Part shown: in pieces, positions 14,604-21,673 of the stretch
Layout of the letters: every line of letters begins with the position of its first letter
Numbering within the stretch: the stretch's first letter is position 1
Source: a virus
Strand: one strand, 5' to 3'
IMG/VR virus record: IMGVR_UViG_3300043567_000531
Location: 1-25,549 of that record
Length of the DNA stretch: 25,549 nucleotides
The notes under the pieces: model-generated
Seen by the model: only the letters and a program-made list of their open reading frames with translations
Told to the model about the DNA's origin: nothing
Databases searched by the model: none
Position numbers and translations under genes: made by a program

Positions 14604-15229
14604 AACTTTTGGTTTTTAAGTTTACGTTTAACTATTAACTGTTTTTTTTTGATCTCAATTAAATTGGGTGTAATATCTTCAGGACTAAGACCCTGTATAG
14701 AATTAAGTATAAGAATTTTAATGTAATTATCATCAAGATTTCTTCTTGCAATAATAGCTAAATGTGCAGTAATTTTATCATTTTGGAGTATAGAAAACTC
14801 TTCTAATTCTATTGTTGAATATGATAACTTACAAAACTGCTCAATACCATATCTACAATGCTTACATCTATCTATTCTTTTCTTGTCTTTTGATAAACCT
14901 ATGCATTCATTTTTTTCACTAAGCTCACTACCGCATCTTCTACATACTGTTGGTTCTTTTTTTAGTATTCTAATAGCTGCTCTTCTAGACCCTATTACCC
15001 TTTTGTAATATGATCTCTTTTCCAATAGTTTTCTTTGTCTTATTGAAAGTTCTCTAAGTTCAGGATCACTATATTCAACTCTGCACCATTTAGCATTTCT
15101 TATGCAATACTTACACTTCTTTTCCACATAACCAAAAGTATTATCAGAATTTTTTCTTAATATCCATGTTCTTTTTGTTAAGTCAACAGTACATACACTA
15201 CAGTTTTTACTAACTTGTTTTATTTCCAT
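14600..15229 (-). CDS. double zinc-ribbon protein linked to an HNH gene
   Basis: The 209-residue protein has two successive four-cysteine units, C10-C13/C39-C42 and C96-C99/C122-C125, each followed by a similar helical stretch ([L/I]ELxEFSILQ or LRELSIRQRK). This suggests an internal duplication of a zinc ribbon plus helix. The C-terminus ITPNLIEIKKKQLIVKRKLK resembles a tail found in phage proteins that accompany homing nucleases. The ATG at 15229 is preferred to a TTG at 15241. It lies 12 bases after the HNH gene, so the two probably work or travel together. Confidence 0.65.
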   Translation of the reverse strand: MEIKQVSKNCSVCTVDLTKRTWILRKNSDNTFGYVEKKCKYCIRNAKWCRVEYSDPELRELSIRQRKLLEKRSYYKRVIGSRRAAIRILKKEPTVCRRCGSELSEKNECIGLSKDKKRIDRCKHCRYGIEQFCKLSYSTIELEEFSILQNDKITAHLAIIARRNLDDNYIKILILNSIQGLSPEDITPNLIEIKKKQLIVKRKLKNQKL

Positions 15230-15241
15230 AACTAGATGCAA

Positions 15242-15646
15242 TTATTTTAACCATCCCATAGTTCTAGCTTCTGCTGGATTTGCATGAATCCAATCATGAC
15301 AGTTCCTGCATGCACCTAACCATGTACTCTGCACTAAGTAAAAAGCATCTCTATTAGCTCCATTAAAAGTGTGGTGCACATCTGTAGCAAAGTGAGTACA
15401 ACCTTTGACTTTGATCATACATAGAGGATTCTCTGTAAGATATCTCTGTCTTAGTTTACTGTACTCTGCATCTTTCTTTGCCCTTTTAGCGGAGACACGG
15501 GGGATTTCAGAACTTGTTGGTTTCTGTGTATTTTCTCCGCTTTTGTGGCAACTCCAGCATTGTTTGCATAATTTCAATCCCCCGGTTCCACTGCTTTTCC
15601 AGATGAGTTTTTCTTTTCCACACCCATCACATACTTTTAACTTCAT
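15242..15646 (-). CDS. HNH endonuclease with zinc ribbon
   Basis: The 134-residue protein has an N-terminal zinc ribbon (C6, C9, C27, C30) and a C-terminal HNH-type nuclease. The nuclease shows C76 and C83, the DVHH motif at 89-92 and CRNCHDWIH at 113-121, the HNH metal-binding histidine block. This is a common phage architecture for DNA-nicking enzymes. It overlaps the upstream gene by 20 bases in another frame. It could be a homing nuclease or a packaging- or recombination-associated enzyme; no flanking duplication is visible. Confidence 0.85.
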   Translation of the reverse strand: MKLKVCDGCGKEKLIWKSSGTGGLKLCKQCWSCHKSGENTQKPTSSEIPRVSAKRAKKDAEYSKLRQRYLTENPLCMIKVKGCTHFATDVHHTFNGANRDAFYLVQSTWLGACRNCHDWIHANPAEARTMGWLK

Positions 15647-16121
15647 GCTTTAATCTTGGTAATTTATTTGGGTCCTTATCTAAACTTAAAAAGTTTTTAG
15701 GTAAGATACCTTCAGCTATAAAGATACTGATAATATCCTCTTTTGTGATGTCTAAATCTTTAAAAGTTAAAGTATTTTTAAACTTATCATCAAACTCAGT
15801 ACATGCTAGTAATGAGTCAGTTAGAGGACTATTTGGAAACAAAGTCTTAAAGATAAAATTAGTATATCTTATAGTAAACTCCTGTTTAAGTTTATTGATC
15901 ACTACTTGAGCTCTCTTATAAACATTAACAATTCTCTGTTTCTTTTTACTACACATTGTAGCCAGTTCTTGTTCAGAAAGGGCATTTAGACCATAAAGTG
16001 CTCTCTTGTACAAATAATTTTGATACTGTGAATATCTGTCAGTTTCATACTGCATGTAAGTTTTACCTGCATTTAACTGATAATTTTTAATTTCCTGTTT
16101 TAACTTTTCCATTTTATACAT
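15627..16121 (-). CDS. hypothetical helical protein (164 aa)
   Basis: The protein starts MYKMEKLKQEIKNYQLNAGK and is dominated by Tyr/Lys/Gln-rich helices, with a coiled-coil-like stretch to about residue 85 and a mixed C-terminal half. No catalytic motif is visible. It is the first gene after a strong terminator (16141-16164), so it likely starts a transcript. An ATG three codons later (16112) is also possible. Confidence 0.7.
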   Translation of the reverse strand: MYKMEKLKQEIKNYQLNAGKTYMQYETDRYSQYQNYLYKRALYGLNALSEQELATMCSKKKQRIVNVYKRAQVVINKLKQEFTIRYTNFIFKTLFPNSPLTDSLLACTEFDDKFKNTLTFKDLDITKEDIISIFIAEGILPKNFLSLDKDPNKLPRLKHEVKSM

Positions 16122-16140
16122 TTTTAATCATAAATAAAAA

Positions 16141-16164
16141 GAGAGGGATATTTCTACCCCTCTC
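16141..16164 (-). terminator. GAAA-tetraloop hairpin terminator
   Basis: On the minus strand, GAGAGGG pairs with CCCTCTC. The stem extends by a G-T wobble and two A-T pairs to a GAAA loop, and five Ts follow. It ends the transcript of the 160-residue gene. Confidence 0.85.
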
Positions 16165-16189
16165 ATATTAACTAATAGCTTAGACTATC

Positions 16190-16672
16190 TTAGATAGATA
16201 AGTCTTCAGCTGGACGTGCATTGTTTATAGCACTTGAAGTACCTGATTGTGCTGCATAAGCATCACGTAATTGATCAACATTATCATGTTTAACAAAAGT
16301 GTCTTGTGCATTAACATCAAAAGAAAACTTAGTTCTACGGTAGATTGGTTGCCCTTCTACTGTACATACTATACCTGTTCCTCCTGCTACTTTAAGATCA
16401 CGTTCTGGAGTCTTGTTGTTAAATGGAGTCAAAGACTCTTCAATAACTACTTTACCATCCAATTGTTGACCTGCATAAAAGCTCATCAATTGCAAGTCTG
16501 TTACAAGACCTGGAATTAAAGCTGTTACTAATCTTGGACGCAAGAATCCACTTTTCTCATCAATCATAGGTCTTACCTGTGATACTCTTACATATCCAAA
16601 TTCAGGATTGCTAGAAGAATTGATAACTGCATTTGTTGTTTGGTCTGCTAAAACTGTTACTTTAGTTGTCAT
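16190..16672 (-). CDS. conserved phage protein, probably abundant (160 aa)
   Basis: The protein starts MTTKVTVLADQTTNAVINSS and continues with conserved-looking blocks FGYVRVSQVRPMIDEKSGFL, LTPFNNKTPERDLKVAG and GTGIVCTVEGQPIYRRTKFS. The last blocks recur in crAss-like phage proteins of unknown function. Its own leader and strong terminator, and its balanced composition, suggest high expression, for example as an SSB-like or nucleoid-like protein. It is followed in the genome by nuclease genes. The function is not proven. Confidence 0.7.
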   Translation of the reverse strand: MTTKVTVLADQTTNAVINSSSNPEFGYVRVSQVRPMIDEKSGFLRPRLVTALIPGLVTDLQLMSFYAGQQLDGKVVIEESLTPFNNKTPERDLKVAGGTGIVCTVEGQPIYRRTKFSFDVNAQDTFVKHDNVDQLRDAYAAQSGTSSAINNARPAEDLSI

Positions 16673-16791
16673 AACTTTAAATTTTAAAAAATAAATAAAT
16701 AAATAATTGATTGTTTTGAGTAGATTTTTACTATATCATTAGTTACTCATGCTAAGTGATAAGTTGTAAATACCTTATTGCAATTCAGGTA

Positions 16792-17070
16792 TTATGTATC
16801 CAGTGGGCCCGTTAAGTCTATGATATCATCAAATGGGTCATCATCTGATATCACATCATCATCACTTTCATCATCTGCTAGATAATCAAAGTCATAATAT
16901 TTTTCTTGTTTGTTTTTCTCTACTGCTGATCCTGTGAATGGATCTAAGATATGTTCTCCATAGTCTAGAGACATAAGGTACTGCACATCTTCATCTGTAA
17001 GATCAAGATATTCCTCTATTGAGAGATGGACTACTTTCCCGTTTGGGAGTTGATACTGCATTACCGGCAT
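16792..17070 (-). CDS. acidic conserved crAss-like protein (92 aa)
   Basis: The protein carries MQYQLPNGKVVHLSIEEYLD followed by LTDEDVQYLMSLDYGEHILDPFTGSAV, then a highly acidic tail (DDESDDDVISDDDPFDD). I associate the 'LPNGKxxHLSIEEYLdLTDEDiQYL' block with crAss-like phages. The acidic tail suggests binding to a basic partner or DNA mimicry. The start may be 17070 (AT-rich leader directly before) or 17061. Confidence 0.75.
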   Translation of the reverse strand: MPVMQYQLPNGKVVHLSIEEYLDLTDEDVQYLMSLDYGEHILDPFTGSAVEKNKQEKYYDFDYLADDESDDDVISDDDPFDDIIDLTGPLDT

Positions 17071-17158
17071 AAAAATATGCTAGTAAATGTAAGCCTTTTA
17101 GTAATACATCTAAAGTTTAAACCAATAAAATTTAGCACTATATAGCTAAACAATGAGA

Positions 17159-17178
17159 AGGGAGCATTTCTACTCCCT
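17159..17178 (-). terminator. GAAA-tetraloop hairpin, weak terminator
   Basis: On the minus strand, AGGGAG pairs with CTCCCT and extends by a T-G wobble and an A-T pair to a GAAA loop. The downstream tract TCTCATTG is poor in T, so termination may be partial. It lies in the gap after the gene at 17221-17640. Confidence 0.55.
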
Positions 17179-17220
17179 CTATCATTTGGTCAGGAAAAGT
17201 ATATTCACAGAATACACTTC

Positions 17221-17640
17221 TTAAAATTCCTCAATAACTTCTAAATCTTTTGCTTGTACATAAGTAATATCCAGTCTAGTTAAACCAGCTGTTGTAACTA
17301 CCATACATTCAACATTATAAGGACTAAACTCATGATATCCTCTAAATTCTTTTATAGTTACTGTTACATTCTCATCTTGATCAGCAAACTTTTCTTTGGT
17401 AGCTTCTTTATCTACACCATAGCCAAGATTACCATAATACATTTTACATAAAGTACCATTTGGTATTATATCTGGTAACTTATTACCTATCATAAGTTTG
17501 AAAAAGTGATCTACACCTTGAGAATTATTACATAGCATAGGAGTAAGTAACTTAACAAACTCCTCAGCATTTGGATCTTTGATGATCTTACTGAGAGCTT
17601 TTGCTACATCAGTGTCATCATATGTAACACTTATCTTCAT
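17221..17640 (-). CDS. hypothetical protein (139 aa)
   Basis: The protein starts MKISVTYDDTDVAKALSKII, with a helical first half. The beta-rich second half includes NVTVTIKEFRGYHEFSPYNV and a C-terminal DITYVQAKDLEVIEEF. Residues about 70-130 look like a small SH3-like barrel. No family recognised. The gene is two bases from its upstream neighbour. Confidence 0.7.
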   Translation of the reverse strand: MKISVTYDDTDVAKALSKIIKDPNAEEFVKLLTPMLCNNSQGVDHFFKLMIGNKLPDIIPNGTLCKMYYGNLGYGVDKEATKEKFADQDENVTVTIKEFRGYHEFSPYNVECMVVTTAGLTRLDITYVQAKDLEVIEEF

Positions 17641-17642
17641 AC

Positions 17643-17861
17643 TCAGTCATTTAATCTTCTGAAATCCCTTATTTTAGATAAGAGAGTTTCATTGTAATGT
17701 GTAAAGAAATTTTTATCTAGTATCCGAGGTTCTGGTTCTACATCAGTAAATACATACACATATGTTGATTTAACACCAGATCTAATAACCTCACCATTCT
17801 GATCAGCTATCTCTGCCTTAAGATCAAATCCTAAGACAGAGGTAATTAGTGTCTTATCCAT
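17643..17861 (-). CDS. hypothetical protein (72 aa)
   Basis: I chose the ATG at 17861, which overlaps the upstream stop by eight bases. It gives a sensible start MDKTLITSVLGFDLKAEIAD. The longer frame to 17918 would overlap the upstream gene by 65 bases. The product is a small beta-rich protein with a STYVYVFTDVEPEPRILDKN segment. Function unknown. Confidence 0.65.
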   Translation of the reverse strand: MDKTLITSVLGFDLKAEIADQNGEVIRSGVKSTYVYVFTDVEPEPRILDKNFFTHYNETLLSKIRDFRRLND

Positions 17862-18180
17862 TGCCAAACATGTTTTTGAGCATATTATGAATCCTTTCAT
17901 GTGACTCATTCTTCTCAATAACTTTAGCCATCATAAGAGTAGCAAAGACTACTTCATTAGTATGAGTGCATATGTCAACAACCTTTTCCATTGCAACATG
18001 CACACGTTTACTACTCTCAAAAGCCTCTAAACAGGCAGTTAATAGTACTTCTGCCCTTACATCATTGATACCCAGATTCTTATGAATCAACTCAGCCTCA
18101 TCATCAATGATAAGTAGCTTATACTTAATATCAGTGTTGTAACTCTTTTGTTTTTTCTTAAATAGTTTTCCTAACCACAT
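17854..18180 (-). CDS. hypothetical helical protein (108 aa)
   Basis: The protein starts MWLGKLFKKKQKSYNTDIKY, a hydrophobic-basic end that could touch the membrane, and continues as an acidic helical domain (LLIIDDEAELIHKNLGINDV). It ends NMLKNMFGNG. No known motif. Its leader TTTAAAATTTATAGTT before the ATG matches those of other genes here. Confidence 0.65.
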   Translation of the reverse strand: MWLGKLFKKKQKSYNTDIKYKLLIIDDEAELIHKNLGINDVRAEVLLTACLEAFESSKRVHVAMEKVVDICTHTNEVVFATLMMAKVIEKNESHERIHNMLKNMFGNG

Positions 18181-18196
18181 AACTATAAATTTTAAA

Positions 18197-18469
18197 TTAT
18201 TCTTGATTCCCTAATGCCATCCAGTCCTCATCTTCTAGGACCCATACTTCATCAATATAACCAAATTCATTGAGAGTATACATAGTATTCCAAAATTCTA
18301 CTACTATGATACCATCATTTCTTTTAGTTACATCTACTAAGACATCATTTGTAAGTTCAATTACACTCTTAACAAACTTTTTCTCAGACCGTGTAAGATT
18401 CTTTGGTAATTTTTGTGAGTAACCAGCTCCGGCAATCATAATTGCCACAATCATAAATAACTTTTTCAT
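18197..18469 (-). CDS. small secreted protein, paralogue of 22442-22618 (90 aa)
   Basis: The N-terminus MKKLFMIVAIMIAGAGYSQ is a signal peptidase I-type signal peptide. The mature part includes an IIVVEFWNTMYTLNEFGYID strand region and ends DEVWVLEDEDWMALGNQE. The C-terminal VLxDEDWxxL motif is shared with the 58-residue protein at 22442, which also begins with a short hydrophobic leader. The two are probably related periplasmic proteins. The ATG overlaps the upstream stop (TAATG). Confidence 0.7.
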   Translation of the reverse strand: MKKLFMIVAIMIAGAGYSQKLPKNLTRSEKKFVKSVIELTNDVLVDVTKRNDGIIVVEFWNTMYTLNEFGYIDEVWVLEDEDWMALGNQE

Positions 18470-18720
18470 TACATAAATATTAAAATTGATAATCCTGTTA
18501 TAACTAGTGCATATAGTACTACAAGAAATGCAGTACTAACATTGTTATTTTCTCTTATTGACTCTTTCTCAGTTTCTATAGCTTCTTCTATACAGGCTAT
18601 TTGATACTCAAGTTCTTCTCTTCTCATTTTGTACCATTCTTCACTTGGTTCATAAATATGAAGTTGTTCCAAGTGTAATTGGCACTTTGCTCTTTCTTGT
18701 TCTAATTCTTCTAAATTCAT
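18469..18720 (-). CDS. coiled-coil, C-tail-anchored membrane protein (83 aa)
   Basis: The ATG at 18720 gives MNLEELEQERAKCQLHLEQL, a charged coiled coil to about residue 60. A hydrophobic C-terminal helix follows (STAFLVVLYALVITGLSILI), so the protein is probably tail-anchored. I preferred 18720 to the ATG two codons upstream by alignment of AT-rich leaders. It starts just after a strong terminator, so it has its own transcript. Confidence 0.7.
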   Translation of the reverse strand: MNLEELEQERAKCQLHLEQLHIYEPSEEWYKMRREELEYQIACIEEAIETEKESIRENNNVSTAFLVVLYALVITGLSILIFM

Positions 18721-18744
18721 AATCATAATTTTTAATAATACAAA

Positions 18745-18768
18745 AGGAGCCAAGTTTCCCCGGCTCCT
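18745..18768 (-). terminator. GAAA-tetraloop hairpin terminator
   Basis: On the minus strand, AGGAGCCGGG pairs with CTTGGCTCCT (two G-T wobbles) around a GAAA loop, followed by TTTTG. It separates the small lipoprotein gene from the coiled-coil gene. Confidence 0.85.
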
Positions 18769-18790
18769 ATAACTCTTAGTACCTTAGATA

Positions 18791-18922
18791 CTAAATTCTT
18801 TCTTCTGTGTCTACCTGACCATAGGCATCACATGCATGACCGCTTGTACCACAACTAGCAAATAATATTGCTATTGTAGTAATTACCGCAAACCATACAA
18901 CTACTGCTGATATTGTTTTCAT
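18791..18922 (-). CDS. tiny lipoprotein (43 aa)
   Basis: The frame from the ATG at 18922 gives MKTISAVVVWFAVITTIAIL then FASC, a signal peptide with lipobox cysteine at residue 24. The short mature tail GTSGHACDAYGQVDTEERI follows. Small Bacteroidetes lipoproteins of the type CGTxxxxCDAYG look alike, suggesting capture from a host. It would sit in the envelope and could alter phage re-infection. Longer upstream starts lack a signal peptide and are rejected. Confidence 0.7.
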   Translation of the reverse strand: MKTISAVVVWFAVITTIAILFASCGTSGHACDAYGQVDTEERI

Positions 18923-18938
18923 ACTGTAAATTAATAAA

Positions 18939-19172
18939 TTAATAAATATTATCCAAATCTGCAGGTGGGTAAGGTACAATCTCCTGATCATACTCATTTA
19001 ATAACCACATTTTATCTTCCAATGGAAGAGCAAATAGTTGTTGTTTGGATCTGTCATCCAATCCCTTTCCATAGAATTTTGTTGCAGAAACAAGAAGTCT
19101 TAAATTAATGTTAGACTCCATTGCATGCAGAGTTTCTACAAACTCTCTGTTGTTAATCATAGTTGCATTCAT
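18939..19172 (-). CDS. hypothetical protein (77 aa)
   Basis: The protein starts MNATMINNREFVETLHAMES and is helical, ending LNEYDQEIVPYPPADLDNIY. There is no signal peptide or membrane segment, and the family is not recognised. It starts after a terminator-like hairpin and an AT-rich leader, so it may be independently transcribed. Confidence 0.65.
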   Translation of the reverse strand: MNATMINNREFVETLHAMESNINLRLLVSATKFYGKGLDDRSKQQLFALPLEDKMWLLNEYDQEIVPYPPADLDNIY

Positions 19173-19204
19173 ATATTTGTTTTTAAAAGTTACTAGTTAA
19201 AATT

Positions 19205-19230
19205 GAGTGGTACTATAGACCGTACCACTC
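19205..19230 (-). terminator. hairpin terminator with 9-bp stem
   Basis: GAGTGGTAC pairs with GTACCACTC across 8 bases, followed on the minus strand by AATTTTAAC. The stem includes the stop codon of the gene at 19213-19446. Confidence 0.65.
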
Positions 19231-19446
19231 ATCAAGGTCTTCTTGTTGCTCTGCAAGCAATGCTTGGTCTAGCATATCTTGAGCAATATCACCACTAAGT
19301 CCTGACCAATGTCTAGGTTCTTTTGGTGTAGATTGAGCTCTCTTAGCTCTAATAAGCATTTTGAGAGTATTCCGGAGATGCTGAATGTCCATAGTATCAA
19401 CATCTATCTTTTGACCATTCTTCATAGTCCAATAAACTTTCTCCAT
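19213..19446 (-). CDS. hypothetical protein (77 aa)
   Basis: The protein starts MEKVYWTMKNGQKIDVDTMD and continues with a helix-rich domain containing HLRNTLKMLIRAKRAQ and an acidic end QQEDLDEWYGL. The 'YWTMKNGQkIDvDxMdxxHLRNtLKM' pattern recurs in phage and bacterial proteins of unknown role. The terminator hairpin overlaps its stop codon. Confidence 0.7.
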   Translation of the reverse strand: MEKVYWTMKNGQKIDVDTMDIQHLRNTLKMLIRAKRAQSTPKEPRHWSGLSGDIAQDMLDQALLAEQQEDLDEWYGL

Positions 19447-19487
19447 AAGTATATATTTAAGGTTAATAATTAAGTTATATAGTGAGA

Positions 19488-19730
19488 TTACTCTTCTTCA
19501 TCCCACTGGTTTGGATCTTCTTCTCCATAAAGACTATAGTTAGTCCGGTCATAATGATCAGCATAAGATTCTTCATCATCAAGATCACCATAAATGTATT
19601 CATACTCCTCACAGTAACAATCCATACACTGAAACCATTTATCTTCATGTGCACGGTCTTTTATAATATAAGGTTCTTCAGATTCTGTAATATCTTTATG
19701 ACATTGACCGCAGATTAATTTTTCTTCCAT
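19488..19730 (-). CDS. acidic zinc-binding hypothetical protein (80 aa)
   Basis: The N-terminus contains CGQC near residue 8 and CMDC near residue 35, forming a four-cysteine zinc knuckle. A very acidic, tyrosine-rich C-terminal half follows (EEYEYIYGDLDDEESYADHY). It may bind nucleic acid or a protein partner. The family is not recognised. It is the last gene before the structured non-coding region. Confidence 0.7.
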   Translation of the reverse strand: MEEKLICGQCHKDITESEEPYIIKDRAHEDKWFQCMDCYCEEYEYIYGDLDDEESYADHYDRTNYSLYGEEDPNQWDEEE

Positions 19731-19775
19731 AAGTTTATTTTTAAGTTATTAATTAAGTTACTATAAGTTAAATAA

Positions 19776-20016
19776 AAGCATACAGTGAGAGTTTTAACCA
19801 CACCTACTCACAAGTTGACCGATTTACTGTATGCTTAAAAACCCCTCTGTACTCAGTTGTAACTATCTCCGTGGCTGTAAGACGTTGTGGAGTCATTCAT
19901 TACAACTGCCTGACCTTGGGAATCAGGAATGGTACATTAATATTTTCTGATTACCCTCAGAAAAGTCAAAGAAGGGATTACAAGTAAAAGACATTCTAGA
20001 CTCCAAACTCTTGTAA
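19776..20016. other. non-coding region of stem-closed inverted repeats
   Basis: No plausible gene is present. Several paired arms follow each other. An 11-bp pair (19776-19786 with 19826-19836) encloses a GTGAG/CTCAC helix. A 9-bp pair cagttgtaa/ttacaactg (19854-19862, 19900-19908) encloses CTCC/GGAG. A hairpin lies at 19909-19927 and an 8-bp hairpin at 19943-19964. A 7-bp pair lies at 19978-19984 and 20010-20016. The strand of any RNA is unknown. I tested the arms for tRNA features and found no T-loop consensus. Confidence 0.6.
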
Positions 20017-20030
20017 CATATAGTTTACCG

Positions 20031-20243
20031 TTAATCCTCAACTACAATAGAAGATATAAAATAGATAGAACTCATTTCATTATATTCATCTGTAATCTCT
20101 TTATCCTTATCAGGAAAAGAAGATATCTTAGCATTTGCTCCTTCTATTGTAGCATGATAAGAGACTATTGTAGACTCAATCCAATTTTGCCAATTATCAT
20201 GATCTGAATTCCAAAACCGTCTGTTTACAGTAAATACTTGCAT
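20031..20243 (-). CDS. hypothetical protein amid the structured region (70 aa)
   Basis: The ATG at 20243 gives MQVFTVNRRFWNSDHDNWQN, then WIESTIVSYHATIEGANAKI and an acidic, beta-rich C-terminus ending YFISSIVVED. A longer start at 20285 would run into the inverted repeats and is rejected. It is the only gene between two structured non-coding blocks. Soluble, and no family recognised. Confidence 0.6.
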   Translation of the reverse strand: MQVFTVNRRFWNSDHDNWQNWIESTIVSYHATIEGANAKISSFPDKDKEITDEYNEMSSIYFISSIVVED

Positions 20244-20276
20244 AATTATAAGTTTAAGGGTTAATATTTTAATTAG

Positions 20277-20773
20277 TACTCTCACAAGGTTGCAACCCTT
20301 GAATCACACAAGCTTTAGGAAATAACTCCGACTTTAGTGCAATATGTAAATAGTCATTATGTAAAGAGGACTACCTGCAATTGGATGAGAGTAAATAAAC
20401 CACAAGTCAACCTCTGCTTTACAGAATGAGAGGTTATGCCTGAAACCTTGTGGTAAATACAAAAGAAACAGTTGTGTTTATAACGGTAGAAGACTATGCT
20501 TCTACATTCTTGCAATAAGCCATCTTTAGCCCTTGCTCACCAAGTTCATGGACATTATAAAGACATTTCCACATCTTTATACATTCACAACTGTTTCTAT
20601 ATATGACCGGTTTTTATAAAGATCCGGAAGATATTACTGTCCAACTCTAACTAATATATAATAGTAATAATATATAGTAATAGTAATAAGTTAGTTTAGT
20701 AACAGTCTGTGTGCTAAACAAGGTAGTTCTAGCCATATATATTAATATTGAGCTTAGTTCTAGATTGTTAGCT
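20277..20773. other. non-coding region of tiled stem-closed elements
   Basis: Five paired units lie almost end to end with no gene: 20277-20393 (tactctca/tgagagta), 20399-20454 (accacaag/cttgtggt with an inner AACCTC/GAGGTT), 20464-20598 (13-bp arms agaaacagttgtg/cacaactgtttct, inner 7-bp hairpin GTAGAAG/CTTCTAC), 20636-20706 (ACTGT/ACAGT with inner CTAACT/AGTTAG) and 20713-20772 (gctaa/ttagc type). This suggests a string of folded small RNAs or a structured replication or packaging site. The transcribed strand is not known. Confidence 0.6.
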
Positions 20774-20986
20774 TTTACTTTTACTAATGTGACCGTGGGT
20801 AGTGTAACACCCATTTTAACACTCTCTCACACATTTTTCTATACTAATCCTGCACATATTATATACTCAGAGTCAGAATGATTCCCGGGCTAGTATGCAT
20901 ATAGTGTGTATTGTAGTGTAAACAGCCATAATAGTACTTACTATTCCTACTTGACCGGATCATTCCACGCTATCTTCCCCACTCCC

Positions 20987-20997
20987 TTATGAGTGGA
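20987..20997 (-). promoter_or_regulatory. variant of the early promoter-like element
   Basis: The string TCCACTCATAA (minus strand) matches the copy at 21582-21592 and differs from the TCCACTTTTAA type in the TTT positions. It faces the structured non-coding region and could drive its transcription. Inference only. Confidence 0.4.
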
Positions 20998-21027
20998 GAT
21001 AAGCCTGCGAAGCACAAAGAAAAAAAC

Positions 21028-21064
21028 CATGGTTAACTATTTAATATCATGGTTAACTATTTAA
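21028..21064. repeat. tandem 17-bp repeat CATGGTTAACTATTTAA
   Basis: Two identical 17-base copies at 21028-21044 and 21048-21064. A related string ccatggttaacatttaa occurs at 21627 and a shorter one (ccatggttaa) near 22027, each next to a promoter-like element. Confidence 0.8.
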
Positions 21065-21113
21065 ATGAAGCTACTATACCTACTATAGGTTAAGTAATCA
21101 AGCTGAATAAAAA

Positions 21114-21145
21114 AAGAACACCCTGTATTTCTACAGAGTGCTCTT
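21114..21145 (-). terminator. strong GAAA-tetraloop terminator
   Basis: On the minus strand a 14-pair stem (with wobbles) closes a GAAA loop and is followed by a run of seven Ts. It ends the transcript of the 130-residue gene. Confidence 0.9.
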
Positions 21146-21152
21146 AATTACC

Positions 21153-21545
21153 TTACTTCTTAGGTACCTTGTTGAAGTCTTGGATAACTCCTGCTGTTTG
21201 GAAGTCTTCCATATTCAAGCCTAAGTCAGCTAAGCTAGCTTCAGTACCTCTTGCTAAGTGACTCATAATAAACAACGGTTTACTACCTGCACTAGCAATA
21301 ATCTTTGTAAGATAGCTAACTCCCTTTTCAACACCATAATCAGCATTGCCTTTGTATAGCAATGCAGGTACAGATTGTTGATTACCCAATGCATTCTCAA
21401 ACTTAATAGTAACGGGATAAAACTCATTACCATTCTTGTTTGCAATTGGGTTGCTACCTTGAGATACCAATTCCGCAGTAATAGATGCTACTAATACTGT
21501 GTCTCCTGCCGGTGTTGTTTCCGGCTTAAATTCAATTTTGCTCAT
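21153..21545 (-). CDS. conserved phage protein, monocistronic (130 aa)
   Basis: The protein starts MSKIEFKPETTPAGDTVLVA and contains SQGSNPIANKNGNEFYPVTI, an AL[L/V]YKGNADYGVEKG segment and FIMSHLARGTEASLADLGL. I associate this block order with a family frequent in crAss-like phages. It is mostly beta, compatible with an OB-like or small beta-barrel fold, and could be an abundant DNA-binding protein. It has its own leader and the strongest terminator of the window, both suggesting high expression. Function not proven. Confidence 0.75.
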   Translation of the reverse strand: MSKIEFKPETTPAGDTVLVASITAELVSQGSNPIANKNGNEFYPVTIKFENALGNQQSVPALLYKGNADYGVEKGVSYLTKIIASAGSKPLFIMSHLARGTEASLADLGLNMEDFQTAGVIQDFNKVPKK

Positions 21546-21581
21546 AATGCTAAAATTTAAAAGGTTAATAATCCCCCTCTA

Positions 21582-21592
21582 TTATGAGTGGA
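21582..21592 (-). promoter_or_regulatory. early promoter-like element (TCCACTCATAA)
   Basis: Lies 36 bases before the ATG at 21545 and is identical in core to 20987-20997. Its T-rich 5' flank merges with the T-run of the hairpin at 21601-21617. Confidence 0.45.
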
Positions 21593-21600
21593 AAAAAGCC

Positions 21601-21617
21601 TTGTTGCGGAGCAACAA
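21601..21617 (-). terminator. hairpin with T-run between gene units
   Basis: TTGTTGC pairs with GCAACAA across a 3-base loop, followed on the minus strand by GGCTTTTTTCC. It could stop transcripts coming from upstream. Confidence 0.55.
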
Positions 21618-21650
21618 CAAAGACACCATGGTTAACATTTAAAAACACAA

Positions 21651-21668
21651 AGGGGCTTTTACACCCCT
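21651..21668 (-). terminator. hairpin terminator after the 102-residue gene
   Basis: On the minus strand AGGGG pairs with CCCCT (extended by a T-G wobble), followed by TTGTGTTTTT. It lies six bases after the stop of the gene at 21674. Confidence 0.65.
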
Positions 21669-21673
21669 ATAAG

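Larger units (their letters stand above)
20774..21113. other. non-coding stretch with promoter-like repeat and direct repeats
   Basis: No gene is supported. The stretch holds a TGGGT/ACCCA hairpin near 20810 and a hairpin ccactc/gagtgg at 20979-20996. It also contains one TTATGAGTGGA element and two tandem copies of a CATGGTTAACTATTTAA repeat. The rest is AT-rich with no feature I can name. Confidence 0.5.

Noticed and set aside
19776-20600. CRISPR array
   Set aside because: The inverted repeats differ in sequence and size; there is no constant direct repeat with regular spacers.
19740-21113. tRNA genes
   Set aside because: Paired arms suggested cloverleaves, but I found no T-loop consensus (TTCRA), no proper D-arm GG and no acceptor of 7 pairs with correct spacing on either strand.
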